42,127 nt of DNA from Pelobacter sp. UBA6812 (GCA_002452265.1 DKEW01000010.1:1-42127); one strand, 5' to 3'. Numbered from the stretch's first letter, positions 24,059 through 33,234 are shown. Translations and numbers: made by a program. Notes: generated by a model not told the origin, from the letters alone.

Positions 24059-24585
24059 TGGCTCTGCTACAAAGCGATTTGCTGATTTTGGGTGTTGTCA
24101 TCGGAACCCATGGGCTGCGAGGTGATCTTAAAGTCCGCGGGTATGACAAGGATGTTTCCTTGCTCTCTCAGATCCGCCAGCTGGTCTTCCTCCAGAAAGA
24201 CGAGACGGTGCGGGTCTGTGCGTGTGCCAAGGCGGACTGGCATAAGGGTAATGTTGTCTTGCGCCTTGCAGGTATTGACGATGTCGACTCCGCGCAACAT
24301 CTGGTTGGTTGCGAGGTCGCGGTTCGACGTGAGGACGTGCCTGTCCTGCCAGTGGGTGAATATTACTGGCATCAGCTCAAGGGGTTGACCGCTTCCGATC
24401 GACGTCTTGGAGTCATAGGCCGTATTGAAGATATGTTCACTACCGCGGCTCATGATATCTATGTGATAGTAGGGTCTTATGGCGAGGTTCTTGTACCTGC
24501 CGTTAGTGTTTTCCTGGTTGAAGTCGACCTGCAAAAACGGTGTGTGTTATTCGATCTACCCGAGGGCCTGATTCAGGAAGACTGA
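24058..24585 (+). CDS. rimM: Ribosome maturation factor RimM
   Basis: RimM helps assemble the head of the 30S subunit and binds protein uS19. The 175-residue protein has the N-terminal RimM barrel (LGVVIGTHGLRGDLKV, and VGCEVAVRREDVP) and a PRC-barrel part (GEYYWHQLKGL, LVPAVSVFLVEVDL, FDLPEGLI). It overlaps khpA by one base and trmD by one base, so the chain is tightly coupled. Confidence 0.95.
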   Translation: MALLQSDLLILGVVIGTHGLRGDLKVRGYDKDVSLLSQIRQLVFLQKDETVRVCACAKADWHKGNVVLRLAGIDDVDSAQHLVGCEVAVRREDVPVLPVGEYYWHQLKGLTASDRRLGVIGRIEDMFTTAAHDIYVIVGSYGEVLVPAVSVFLVEVDLQKRCVLFDLPEGLIQED

Positions 24586-25328
24586 TGTTCTTTGATGTTT
24601 TGACGCTTTTCCCCGGCATGTTCGATTCGCCCTTTGCCGACAGCATACTTGGTAAGGCTGTTGAGCGGGGGCTTGTAAATATCACCGCCCATCACCTGCG
24701 TGACTGGGCGGAAGGGAAGCATAAAATTACCGACGACGTGCCGTATGGCGGTGGCGACGGTATGGTTCTCAAGCCGGAGCCTGTGGCAAGCGCATTGAGG
24801 GATCTCAAGGCGAGGCGTCCGCGGGCGCGGGTTCTGCTGATGACGCCGCAGGGGGAACCGTTTCGTCAGCAACACGCTCAAAAGCTCGCCGGTGAAGAAA
24901 GCTTGATCTTTATCTGCGGTCGTTATGAGGGGTTTGACGAACGCATTCGCTCCATGGTGGATAGCGAGTATTCCCTTGGTGATTTTGTCTTGACCGGTGG
25001 AGAGTTGGCTGCCATGGCGATGATCGATGCCGTGGCCAGACTAGTTCCGGGTGTGCTTGGCAATCGAGACAGTGCCTTGGGAGATTCGTACAGTGATGGG
25101 TTGCTGGAGTATCCCCAGTATACACGGCCTGCCGAGTTTGAAGGTTCCAAGGTGCCGGAAGTATTGTTGTCGGGCAATCACGCAGCCATTGCAAAATGGC
25201 GCAGGCGGCAGCAGTTGTTGCGAACCTTGGTCAGACGCCCAGAGCTTCTTGAGGACGCATGCCTCAGCGAAGAGGACCGAAGTATTCTCAACGATCTGCA
25301 GCAGGATCAGGCGGACGGTCATCTCTGA
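24585..25328 (+). CDS. trmD: tRNA (guanine-N1)-methyltransferase TrmD
   Basis: TrmD methylates G37 of tRNAs to prevent frameshifting. The 247-residue SPOUT enzyme begins MFFDVLTLFPGMF and shows DVPYGGGDGMVLKPEP (51-66), ICGRYEGFDERI and SLGDFVLTGGE, all parts of the knotted SAM site. ATG at 24585 shares one base with the rimM stop. The downstream methyltransferase also starts on its stop codon. Confidence 0.97.
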   Translation: MFFDVLTLFPGMFDSPFADSILGKAVERGLVNITAHHLRDWAEGKHKITDDVPYGGGDGMVLKPEPVASALRDLKARRPRARVLLMTPQGEPFRQQHAQKLAGEESLIFICGRYEGFDERIRSMVDSEYSLGDFVLTGGELAAMAMIDAVARLVPGVLGNRDSALGDSYSDGLLEYPQYTRPAEFEGSKVPEVLLSGNHAAIAKWRRRQQLLRTLVRRPELLEDACLSEEDRSILNDLQQDQADGHL

Positions 25329-25885
25329 TGAAATCACCGATAGCCGTAGCTTTGGTGCACTATCCCATTGTGGATCGCCGCGGTGATGTGGTAAATACCG
25401 CAGTCACCAATCTTGATCTGCACGATATCGCCCGGACTTCTCGCACCTATGGGGTGGATCGGTTTTATGTCGTTACGCCGGTTGAAGAACAGCAGATCCT
25501 GGTGTCACGCATTCTGGGCCATTGGCTTGATGGCCATGGGGCTGGCTATAACCGGCATCGGGGAGAAGCGCTGTCCCTTATTCGGATTGTGTCGTCACTT
25601 GATGAGGCTGTTTCCGATTGGCGTAGTTTTGCCGGGGATGATGCCCGACCGGTTCTTACCGGGGCATCCCGTACCGATGGCTTGAGTGTCGGTGAATGTT
25701 GCCTTTTGCTTGAACAGGTACCTTTGCTGCTGGTGTTCGGTACCGGATGGGGGTTGGCCCCAGAAGTTTTCGATCGTGGCTGGACGGTTCTTGAGCCGAT
25801 CCGGGGACGAGGTGTTTATAACCATCTGCCGGTGCGTGCAGCCGCTGCGATCATTCTTGATCGGTTGCTTGGTACATCGGCCTAA
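25328..25885 (+). CDS. Putative SPOUT RNA methyltransferase (PF09936 type)
   Basis: A 185-residue protein matching the Methyltrn_RNA_4 family (COG4752) by its N-terminal pattern: ALVHYPIVDRRGDVVNTAV, DLHDIARTSRTYGVDRFYVV, and a C-terminal knot region with LLLVFGTGWGLAPEVF and YNHLPVRAAAAIILDRLLG. It probably methylates RNA with SAM; I know of no established substrate. It overlaps trmD by one base (TGATG) and precedes rplS, so it is made together with the tRNA and ribosome factors. Confidence 0.85.
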   Translation: MKSPIAVALVHYPIVDRRGDVVNTAVTNLDLHDIARTSRTYGVDRFYVVTPVEEQQILVSRILGHWLDGHGAGYNRHRGEALSLIRIVSSLDEAVSDWRSFAGDDARPVLTGASRTDGLSVGECCLLLEQVPLLLVFGTGWGLAPEVFDRGWTVLEPIRGRGVYNHLPVRAAAAIILDRLLGTSA

Positions 25886-25932
25886 AATCAAACATAACCG
25901 ACTTAATAGTCTCGCTCTAGAGGAGGATGAGA

Positions 25933-26280
25933 ATGAATATTATCGATCGTTTGGAAATGGAACAGATCAAAAAAAATATCCCTATCTTCAAAGCCGGCGA
26001 TACGCTGAAAGTTCACGTGAAAATCGTGGAAGGCGACAAACAGCGTATTCAGGCTTTTCAGGGTGTCTGTATTAAACGGCACAACAACGGTCTCGGTTCG
26101 ACCTTTACCGTGCGCAAAATCTCCAATGGCATGGGTGTGGAACGTATCTTCCCGCTGCATTCCCCCAACATCGACAACATCGAAGTTTTGATGGTAGGTC
26201 GTGTTCGTCGTGCCAAGCTGTACTACCTGCGCAATCTGCAGGGCAAAGCAGCGCGCATCCGCGAAAAACGCCGGATCTGA
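25933..26280 (+). CDS. rplS: 50S ribosomal protein bL19
   Basis: A 115-residue ribosomal protein at the 30S-50S interface, with MEQIKKNIPIFKAGDTLKVHVKI near its start, RIQAFQGVCIKRHNNGLGSTFTVRK, and a basic C-terminus. ATG at 25933 has GGAGG six bases upstream; the in-frame ATG at 25927 touches the ribosome site and cannot be used well. It closes the block, with a strong terminator 18 bases later. Confidence 0.97.
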   Translation: MNIIDRLEMEQIKKNIPIFKAGDTLKVHVKIVEGDKQRIQAFQGVCIKRHNNGLGSTFTVRKISNGMGVERIFPLHSPNIDNIEVLMVGRVRRAKLYYLRNLQGKAARIREKRRI

Positions 26281-26297
26281 TACACTGCTGTTCCGAC

Positions 26298-26333
26298 AAA
26301 GCCCCGGTTTTTATGCCGGGGCTTTTGTTTTTT
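26298..26333 (+). terminator. Strong terminator after rplS
   Basis: AAAGCCCCGG (26298-26307) pairs perfectly with CCGGGGCTTT (26316-26325), followed by TGTTTTTT. The 210 bases after it up to rnhB show no convincing gene or promoter. Confidence 0.92.
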
Positions 26334-26543
26334 CGCGGTTTTGATTCATTTCGTATTCTTGCGATCTGTCAGAACGCAGGATGCCGAATTAGGGTGGTTT
26401 TCACAGGCGTGCGATATCGTGGCAGATGTGCAGTTCGACAGAGGCCAGTTACGCGGCGCAGTTAACCTCTTATCTACCCGAACGCGCCTTGACGAATGCA
26501 AACCGTGGGTCTGCCCTGTCTGTTAATAAAATAGGGGACCGTC

Positions 26544-27173
26544 ATGCTTGAGCTGTTTCCCACCGAAAAATTATCTCCATTGCACTTTGAGCAGCAGTTA
26601 CGCCTTAAGGGGTATATGCGTGTTGCCGGGATCGATGAAGCAGGGCGAGGTCCTTTAGCGGGTCCGGTCGTTGCAGCTGCTGTTATCCTGCCGGAAGAGT
26701 TTGACCTGCCTGGTCTGAATGACTCCAAAAAAATCTCTGCCAAACTTCGTGACAGGCTGTTTCCCCAGATTATTCAACAGTCCATAGATTATGGGATCGG
26801 CCTTGCACACGCGCATGAAATTGATGAACTTAATGTGCTGCAGGCTACGCTGCTTGCCATGCGCCGTGCCATTACCCGCCTGAAAAGCCCGGCCGATTAT
26901 CTGTTGGTCGATGGAATTACGCCCGTACCGCTACCTGTAACTCAAAAAACTCTAAAGCAGGGCGACAGTCGTTCCCTGTCGATAGCTGCGGCTTCGGTGT
27001 TGGCCAAGGTGGTCAGGGACCGCCTGATGGTCACTTACGACACCCGCTTTCCGGGGTATGGTTTTGCCGGCCATAAAGGCTACGGCAGCGCCGCGCATTG
27101 TGAGGCGATTGCGCGTCTCGGGCCTTGTCCGCTTCACCGTGGCACGTTTCGCGGTGTGCGAGAATACCTATGA
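26544..27173 (+). CDS. rnhB: Ribonuclease HII
   Basis: RNase HII cuts RNA in RNA-DNA hybrids and starts removal of single ribonucleotides from DNA. The 209-residue protein has GIDEAGRGPLAG (29-40) with catalytic D31 and E32, LLVDG with D123, and D159 in KVVRDRLM. The C-terminal HKGYG segment is present. AGGGG precedes the ATG by six bases. The stop overlaps the start of yraN by four bases (ATGA). Confidence 0.96.
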   Translation: MLELFPTEKLSPLHFEQQLRLKGYMRVAGIDEAGRGPLAGPVVAAAVILPEEFDLPGLNDSKKISAKLRDRLFPQIIQQSIDYGIGLAHAHEIDELNVLQATLLAMRRAITRLKSPADYLLVDGITPVPLPVTQKTLKQGDSRSLSIAAASVLAKVVRDRLMVTYDTRFPGYGFAGHKGYGSAAHCEAIARLGPCPLHRGTFRGVREYL

Positions 27174-27541
27174 CCCAGGAACGCTTAACCCTTGGCCGTT
27201 GGGGGGAGGATATCGCGGCTCGTTATTTGCGAAAAAAGGGCATGAAAATTTTGGGTCGCAATGTAAGATCGCCAGTGGGGGAGTTGGATATCGTGGCGCA
27301 ACATGGGCGTACTTTGGTATTTGTCGAGGTCAAGACGCGGCGTGGTGTTTCTCATGGACACCCCCAGGAGGCTGTCGGAGCCACAAAACAACGGCAGATT
27401 ATGCGGGCGGCTCAGTGGTATCTGGTCGAGCGCAAACTCGATCGTTTGCAACCCCGTTTTGATGTTGTTGCGGTACGGGGTGATGGGGAATTTGCCGATA
27501 TCGAGCATTTCCCAGGCGCCTTCGATGTAGACGGCTGGTAG
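27170..27541 (+). CDS. yraN: UPF0102 (YraN-like) endonuclease-fold protein
   Basis: A 123-residue protein with the family pattern GRWGEDIAARYLRKKGMKIL, GELDIVAQ and FVEVKTRR. The E...D...EVK arrangement resembles the metal site of Holliday-junction-resolvase-like nucleases. Its function is not established. It is commonly found next to rnhB, and here they overlap by four bases, which suggests a joint role in nucleic acid repair. Confidence 0.92.
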   Translation: MTQERLTLGRWGEDIAARYLRKKGMKILGRNVRSPVGELDIVAQHGRTLVFVEVKTRRGVSHGHPQEAVGATKQRQIMRAAQWYLVERKLDRLQPRFDVVAVRGDGEFADIEHFPGAFDVDGW

Positions 27542-27676
27542 TGGTGGTACGGACGGTTTGTTTGCATTTTGTATTCGGCGTGGCTACAATGCGCTGGCTT
27601 GCTGCTCATTGCACCGGTTTTGGTGGGTTCGCTGGCACGCATTCATATTACGGATCGTAGAAAAGGATTGGATATT

Positions 27677-29635
27677 ATGGAAATCCGCATGGCATCGCAT
27701 GGGCTGTTACGGCTTGGCGTGTGTACGCCATCCTCCCGGGTGGCGGACGTAGTTTACAATTGCGAGCAGATCCGCAAGGTTGTTACCGAATCACCGGATT
27801 GCCGTTTTTTTCTATTTCCCGAGTTGTGTCTGACTGCGTATACCTGCGGAGACCTGTTTTACCAACCGCTGCTTGTTGAAAAAGCTCGAAACGCCCTTGT
27901 TCAGTTGGCAGAATTCACCGCTGAGAGGCGTGTGACCATGGTCGTAGGCGCACCGATTGCGCATCGTGGTCGGTTGTTTAATTGTGCTGTATTTCTTTCC
28001 GGCGGGCACATACTGGGAATTGTCCCCAAGATGTTTTTGCCCAATACCCAGGAATTTTACGAAGAACGCTGGTTTTCTTCGGCAGCTGATCTGAACGACT
28101 CAGAATTGCTGTGGGATGGTGAGCGCATCCCCTTCGGTAGTGACCTGCTGTTTCGTGCAGAAGGGTTGCCCGACTGTCTGGTCGGTATCGAAATCTGTGA
28201 GGATGTGTGGGTTGCTAATCCGCCCAGTGGCAAGTTGGCGGTCGCTGGGGCTACCGTGTTGCTGAATCTATCCGCCAGCCCCGAATTGCTCGGCAAGATG
28301 GAATACCGTCGCGCTCTGGTGCAGAACCAATCGGCGCGTTGCCTTGCTGCTTACCTGTATGCCTCTTCCGGGCCGGGGGAGTCCAGCACCGACCTGGTCT
28401 TTTCCGGACATTCCCTTATTGCGGAAAACGGGGCGATCCTTGCCGAAACCGAGCGTTTCCGCTTTGACAGCCAATTGGCTGTCGCGGATATCGATATCGA
28501 GCGTTTGATCAACGAACGCTTTAAAAATAACAGTTACGGTTTTTCCGGTCTGGATGCATCTTTCAGGATCATCGATTTTCCCTTGACCGATGTGACGACC
28601 GATCGCGTGTTGCGACCGGTTGCGGCAACGCCCTTTGTACCGCCAGCCGAAGATGAACGGGCCCACCGCTGTCATGAGATATTCGAGATTCAGACCACCG
28701 GCCTGGCCAAGCGTCTGTTGCATACCGGAGTCAAGCGTGCGGTTATCGGAGTTTCCGGAGGGCTTGATTCGACCCTGGCATTGTTGGTTACGGTTAAGGC
28801 TTTTGACAAGTTGGGGTACGATCGTTCAGGCATCGAAACCATCACCATGCCCGGATTTGGCACCACGCAACGCACCCGCGGCAATGCAGAACAGCTGGCG
28901 GAAATGCTTGGTACCCGACTGCGCGTTATTTCCATCGATGCCGCAGTGCGTCAGCATTTTTCCGATATCGGGCATGACGAATCGGTACACGATATTACCT
29001 ATGAGAATTCCCAGGCTCGCGAACGGACCCAGATCCTGATGAATATTGCCAACCAGGTTGGCGGGTTGCTCATCGGCACCGGCGATCTATCGGAGTTGGC
29101 TCTGGGCTGGTGTACCTACAATGGCGATCACATGTCCATGTATGCGGTGAATACCGGCGTTCCCAAGACGCTGGTGCGCTACCTGGTTGCCTGGTGTGCC
29201 GATGCGGAATTTCTTGGCGATATTTCTTCTATCCTGCATGATGTTTGCGACACACCCGTATCCCCCGAGTTGTTGCCGCCCCATGAAAATGGCGAGATCA
29301 AACAGCGTACCGAGGATAAAATCGGCCCCTATCTGTTGCATGATTTCTATCTCTACAATGTGGTGCGCTTGCAATATCGCCCATCCAAAATATTTTTCCT
29401 GGCCCGGCAAGCATTTGGCGAGGAGTATACCAACCGACAGCTGCTAAGCAGCCTGAAAACTTTTTATCGGCGGTTTTTCTCTCAGCAGTTCAAGCGCTCC
29501 TGTCTTCCCGACGGACCCAAGGTCGGCAGTGTGGTTCTTTCGCCGCGTGGCGACTGGCGCATGCCCAGTGACGCCAGCGCCGCCTTGTGGCTGGACGATC
29601 TGAAACAGCTCGAAGGAGTTGTCGGTGAAGGCTGA
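27677..29635 (+). CDS. nadE: Glutamine-dependent NAD+ synthetase
   Basis: The enzyme converts nicotinate adenine dinucleotide to NAD+ with ATP and ammonia from glutamine. The 652-residue protein has an N-terminal nitrilase-type glutaminase domain, with the triad E49 (FPEL), K118 (PKMF) and C174 (EICEDVW). The C-terminal synthetase domain has GVSGGLDST (358-366). ATG at 27677 was chosen because AAAAGGA lies about ten bases before it; the frame is open to 27569, but the extra residues are not family-like. It ends 11 bases inside rsmI. A 135-bp gap separates it from yraN. Confidence 0.95.
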   Translation: MEIRMASHGLLRLGVCTPSSRVADVVYNCEQIRKVVTESPDCRFFLFPELCLTAYTCGDLFYQPLLVEKARNALVQLAEFTAERRVTMVVGAPIAHRGRLFNCAVFLSGGHILGIVPKMFLPNTQEFYEERWFSSAADLNDSELLWDGERIPFGSDLLFRAEGLPDCLVGIEICEDVWVANPPSGKLAVAGATVLLNLSASPELLGKMEYRRALVQNQSARCLAAYLYASSGPGESSTDLVFSGHSLIAENGAILAETERFRFDSQLAVADIDIERLINERFKNNSYGFSGLDASFRIIDFPLTDVTTDRVLRPVAATPFVPPAEDERAHRCHEIFEIQTTGLAKRLLHTGVKRAVIGVSGGLDSTLALLVTVKAFDKLGYDRSGIETITMPGFGTTQRTRGNAEQLAEMLGTRLRVISIDAAVRQHFSDIGHDESVHDITYENSQARERTQILMNIANQVGGLLIGTGDLSELALGWCTYNGDHMSMYAVNTGVPKTLVRYLVAWCADAEFLGDISSILHDVCDTPVSPELLPPHENGEIKQRTEDKIGPYLLHDFYLYNVVRLQYRPSKIFFLARQAFGEEYTNRQLLSSLKTFYRRFFSQQFKRSCLPDGPKVGSVVLSPRGDWRMPSDASAALWLDDLKQLEGVVGEG

Positions 29636-30482
29636 AACGGTCAATCCTGGAACGCTGTATCTGGTAGCGACCCCCATAGGTAATTTGGAGGATATGACTT
29701 TCCGTGCCTTGCGGGTGCTCAAGGAAGTCGATCTGGTGGCCGCCGAGGATACCCGCCACAGTCGCAAACTGTTTAACCATTACGGCATCACCACGTCCCT
29801 GACCTCCTATTTTGCCCATAACGAGGCTGTCAAGGGCGAGCGGATTCTTGAACTGTTGCGTCAGGGCAAGTCGGTGGCGTTGATTACCGATGCCGGTACG
29901 CCTGCCATCTCCGATCCCGGTTTTTTACTGGTGCGGGCCTGTCGCGAACAGAATCTGCCGGTCACGGCAGTTCCAGGCGCTTCGGCGGTCATTGCCGCTC
30001 TCAGTGTGGCCGGGTTGCCAACGGAGCGTTTTGCCTTTGAGGGTTTTTTGCCACCCAAGAGCTCCGCGCGGCGAAAATTATTCAAAGCCTTGGGAGAGGA
30101 AAAGCGCACCCTGGTGTTTTATGAAGCACCCCACCGGTTGACTGCCAGCCTGACGGACCTGATAGACGAACTCGGGGCCGATCGGGAAGTGGCGGTGGTA
30201 CGGGAATTGACCAAGTTGCACGAAGAAGTATTTCGCGGCACCGCAGGGCAGGCATTCACGCATTTTGAGCAGGACCGGGTGCGTGGCGAGATCGTGCTGC
30301 TGCTGGGGCCGGCACCCGAGCAACCGCCGCAGGAAACGGTGCGCGAAGCCTTGCAACGCTGGCGCAGCGAAACCGACCTGCCCATGCGGGAGATCGTCAA
30401 GGAAGTGGCCCGGCAGTTTGGCCTTTCAGGCAGCGATGTTTATAAAGAAAGTCTGAAAATGCGCGATGAGGATAACGGCTGA
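29625..30482 (+). CDS. rsmI: 16S rRNA (cytidine-2'-O)-methyltransferase RsmI
   Basis: RsmI methylates the 2'-OH of C1402 in 16S rRNA. The 285-residue protein shows GTLYLVATPIGNLEDMTFRA, AAEDTRHSRKL, DAGTPAISDPG and FYEAPHR, all typical of the tetrapyrrole-methylase-like fold of this family. GTG at 29625 was chosen because AAGGAG ends six bases before it; the open frame begins six bases earlier with TTG, with no room for a ribosome site. It overlaps nadE by 11 bases, so coupled translation is likely. Confidence 0.95.
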   Translation: MKAETVNPGTLYLVATPIGNLEDMTFRALRVLKEVDLVAAEDTRHSRKLFNHYGITTSLTSYFAHNEAVKGERILELLRQGKSVALITDAGTPAISDPGFLLVRACREQNLPVTAVPGASAVIAALSVAGLPTERFAFEGFLPPKSSARRKLFKALGEEKRTLVFYEAPHRLTASLTDLIDELGADREVAVVRELTKLHEEVFRGTAGQAFTHFEQDRVRGEIVLLLGPAPEQPPQETVREALQRWRSETDLPMREIVKEVARQFGLSGSDVYKESLKMRDEDNG

Positions 30483-30560
30483 AATCTACCCAGGTGTCAA
30501 ACTTCTTCGGTTCTGGTCGTGTGACATTCGTGGGTGGGGGCAGGATTGATCGTTTATTCA

Positions 30561-30673
30561 CCACGAAGTTCACGAAGGCCACGAAGAAAAATCAAGACAA
30601 TGAATTTCTTGTTAACAAAAACATAGAGCTTTGTTCGAAAAGCATCTCTTCGTGCTCTTCGTGTCCTTCGTGG
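30561..30673. repeat. Inverted pair of 9-bp tandem repeat arrays (CACGAAG type)
   Basis: Three nonamers with core CACGAAG (units at 30561, 30570 and 30579) are mirrored by three with core CTTCGTG (units at 30647, 30656 and 30665). The two 27-bp arms can form a long stem with a 59-base AT-rich loop that itself has a small hairpin. The element lies between the convergent rsmI and acyP genes. Function unknown. Confidence 0.85.
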
Positions 30674-30681
30674 TGGATTAA

Positions 30682-30710
30682 GATCCCTGTGCCACCAAAA
30701 GGCAGGGATC
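30682..30710 (-). terminator. Hairpin downstream of acyP
   Basis: GATCCCTG (30682-30689) pairs perfectly with CAGGGATC (30703-30710), seven bases past the acyP stop on the minus strand. Only a poor T run (TTAAT) follows, so termination is uncertain. Confidence 0.4.
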
Positions 30711-30716
30711 GCCTGA

Positions 30717-30995
30717 TCAGAACCGCACTTCAAACCTGTCAAAGACCTCTTCGCTGCCTCCGCGGCGGATGGTCAGACCTTCGACCCGGCTGGCCGGGGG
30801 GCCTTCCTTTAAAGCGGACAGCCACTCTTCAATCTTCTCCTGCGGGCCTTGCGCTACGGCTTCGACTGCCCCGTCAGGCAGGTTGCGCACCCACCCTGTA
30901 AGTCCCAGGCGCAGGGCTGTTTTATAGGTAAAGTGGCGAAATCCAACCCCCTGGACACGGCCTTCAACTATGACCGCTACGCGTGTTTGTGTCAT
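30717..30995 (-). CDS. acyP: Acylphosphatase
   Basis: A 92-residue enzyme that hydrolyses acyl phosphates such as carbamoyl or acetyl phosphate. The signature EGRVQGVGFRHF contains R20, and WVRNLPDG contains N38, the two catalytic residues of the family. ATG at 30995 overlaps the ligA stop by four bases (ATGA), with GGAGG just upstream inside ligA; the frame is open further upstream but lies within ligA. Why it is coupled to DNA ligase is unclear. Confidence 0.95.
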   Translation of the reverse strand: MTQTRVAVIVEGRVQGVGFRHFTYKTALRLGLTGWVRNLPDGAVEAVAQGPQEKIEEWLSALKEGPPASRVEGLTIRRGGSEEVFDRFEVRF

Positions 30996-33007
30996 GGTCC
31001 CTCCAGCTCGCTCATCAGTTGCAGGAACTCCTCTTCGTTCAGAATCTGAATGCCTAGCTGGCGGGCTTTTTCCAGTTTGCTGCCGGCCTCTTCTCCAGCG
31101 ACTACGCAATCGGTTTTTTTGCTGACGGAGCCACTGGCCCGGCCGCCCAGGCGTTCGACCCTTTCCTGGGCTTGTTTGCGCGAAAATTGCGTCAGGCTAC
31201 CGGTGAAGACGAAGGTTTTTCCGGTGAGCGGTCCGCCGGTACGTTTTTCTTCAGCCTGGGGAGCCACCCCGGCTGATTTCAGTGCGGCAAGGATCTCCTG
31301 ATTGCGGGTTTTGTGGAAAAAATCGGTAACGCTGTCGGCCACCTGCGGGCCTATTTCATGCAACGCCAGCAGGTCATCCCGCGAGGCTTTTGCCAGTTCC
31401 TCCAAAGAACCGAATTGACGGGCCAGCAAGGTGGCGAGATGTTCGCCGACATGGCGAATCCCCAGTGCAAACAGGAACCGTCCCAATGGGCGGGTTTTGC
31501 TGGCGGCGATGGCGTCCAGCAGGTTTTGTGCTGATTTGTCGGCCAGTCTTTCGCAGCGCAGCAGGTCGTTTTTGGTGAGCTGGTAAAGGTCGGCTACACT
31601 CGAGATGAGTTGGAGTTTGAGCATTTGTTCGATGGTGCGTTCGCCGAGACCGTCGATATCCATGGCGCGCCTGGCAACGAAATGCTTGATCGATTCGCGC
31701 AGGCGAGCAGGGCAGGATAGTTCCTGACAGCGTGGCACCACTTCACCTTCCAGTTTGACCACCGGCCCGCCGCATACCGGGCAGGTCTGCGGCAGGGGCA
31801 CATTGCGCTCATTTCCGTTACGGTGTTCCGGAAGGACCTTGACGACGTCGGGAATAACGTCGCCGGCTCTTTCGATCACGACCGTATCACCTATCATCAC
31901 ATCAAGCCGCGCGATTTCATCCCAGTTGTGCAGGCTGGCACGCGATACCGTCACACCACTGACTTCTACCGGTTTCAGTTGGGCTACCGGGGTGATGGCG
32001 CCGGTGCGTCCGACCTGCAAGACGATATCCTCCACCACCGTGATAGCCTGGCGAGGGGGGAATTTGCAGGCAATGGCCCAGCGGGGGGTGCGGGTTTTCT
32101 CGCCCAGCTCACGCTGCAGGGTCAACTCGTCCACCTTGACCACCAGGCCGTCGATTTCATAGGGCAGCTGGTCTCGCTGTTGCTGCAGGTCACGGAAATA
32201 CTCCATGACCGGCTTAATCCCTTCTACCGTACGGGTATGCTCCAGGTTGACACGTAAACCCCACTGGTGTAGACGCTGCAACAGTTCATGGTGGCTGGCT
32301 GGCAGTTCATCCGAAAATTGGCCGATGCCGTAACAGAAGATTTTTAGCGGCCGCTTGGCCGTCACTGACGAGTCAAGTTGGCGCAGGCTGCCGGCGGCGG
32401 CATTACGGGGATTGGCGAAAACCTGCAGGCCCTCTTCTTCGCGCTCCTGATTAAGGATTTGAAAGTCGGCCAGGTCGATATAGACTTCACCGCGTACTTC
32501 CAGAAGGTCAGGGGCGGCGTCACCCAGGACCAGGGGGATAGAGGGGATAGTGCGCAGGTTTTCAGTTATTCCCTCGCCAGTGGTGCCGTCTCCGCGGGTG
32601 GAACCGACCTCCAGGGTGCCGTTGCGATAAACCAGTTCCACCGCGACGCCATCCATTTTCAGTTCGCAGACATAGCGCACCGGACCCTCACTGGATAGAA
32701 AGCGCCGGGTGCGTGCGTCGAATTCGTAGAGTTCTTCCTCGTTGAGAGCGTTTTCAAGGGACAGCATCGGCAGGCTGTGGCGCACCGGCGTGAACTGTTG
32801 GAGTGGCGCAGCTCCCACCCGCAGGGATGGGGAAGCAGGTGTTATCAGCTCCGGGTAGGCCTTTTCAAGGTCCAGCAGCTCCCGAAACAGGCGGTCGTAT
32901 TCCGCGTCGGTTAATTCCGGCCGGTCATAGGTGTAATAAAGCATGCTGTGGCGATGCAATTCGGTACACAGTTGCTGATAGCGGCGGATGCTTTGGGCCT
33001 TGTCCAT
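30992..33007 (-). CDS. ligA: NAD-dependent DNA ligase
   Basis: LigA seals nicks in DNA with NAD+. The 671-residue protein has an N-terminal Ia domain with YYTYDRPELTDAEYD, the adenylated lysine K117 in ELKMDG, an OB fold, a four-cysteine zinc finger (CPVCGG and CQELSCPARL), helix-hairpin-helix repeats, and a C-terminal BRCT domain with GKTFVFTGSL. All domains of the family are complete. GAGG lies five bases before the ATG. It is first in a two-gene operon with acyP. Confidence 0.97.
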   Translation of the reverse strand: MDKAQSIRRYQQLCTELHRHSMLYYTYDRPELTDAEYDRLFRELLDLEKAYPELITPASPSLRVGAAPLQQFTPVRHSLPMLSLENALNEEELYEFDARTRRFLSSEGPVRYVCELKMDGVAVELVYRNGTLEVGSTRGDGTTGEGITENLRTIPSIPLVLGDAAPDLLEVRGEVYIDLADFQILNQEREEEGLQVFANPRNAAAGSLRQLDSSVTAKRPLKIFCYGIGQFSDELPASHHELLQRLHQWGLRVNLEHTRTVEGIKPVMEYFRDLQQQRDQLPYEIDGLVVKVDELTLQRELGEKTRTPRWAIACKFPPRQAITVVEDIVLQVGRTGAITPVAQLKPVEVSGVTVSRASLHNWDEIARLDVMIGDTVVIERAGDVIPDVVKVLPEHRNGNERNVPLPQTCPVCGGPVVKLEGEVVPRCQELSCPARLRESIKHFVARRAMDIDGLGERTIEQMLKLQLISSVADLYQLTKNDLLRCERLADKSAQNLLDAIAASKTRPLGRFLFALGIRHVGEHLATLLARQFGSLEELAKASRDDLLALHEIGPQVADSVTDFFHKTRNQEILAALKSAGVAPQAEEKRTGGPLTGKTFVFTGSLTQFSRKQAQERVERLGGRASGSVSKKTDCVVAGEEAGSKLEKARQLGIQILNEEEFLQLMSELEGP

Positions 33008-33234
33008 GGATACCTCGTAGGTGACGGGCGGTAGGTTTGCTTGGTGCTGTGCGCCTTATAGCACAGGGAGAGGCGTATTTCAAACTTGCGAGTGGCTAGC
33101 CTGGTTTGCCCGTGATAATTTCTTCGGCAACGCTGTCTTGCGAATTGACCGTGACGATTGTAATCCTCGTGGTCCTGGGGTAAAATCCACATTGCTTTTC
33201 AGGAAAGCTTTTTTATGTTAACGGAAGGTTGTTG

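Noticed and set aside
26341..26526. 61-residue plus-strand open frame before rnhB
   Set aside because: No ribosome site and no family-like sequence; it probably arises by chance in a 210-bp gap.
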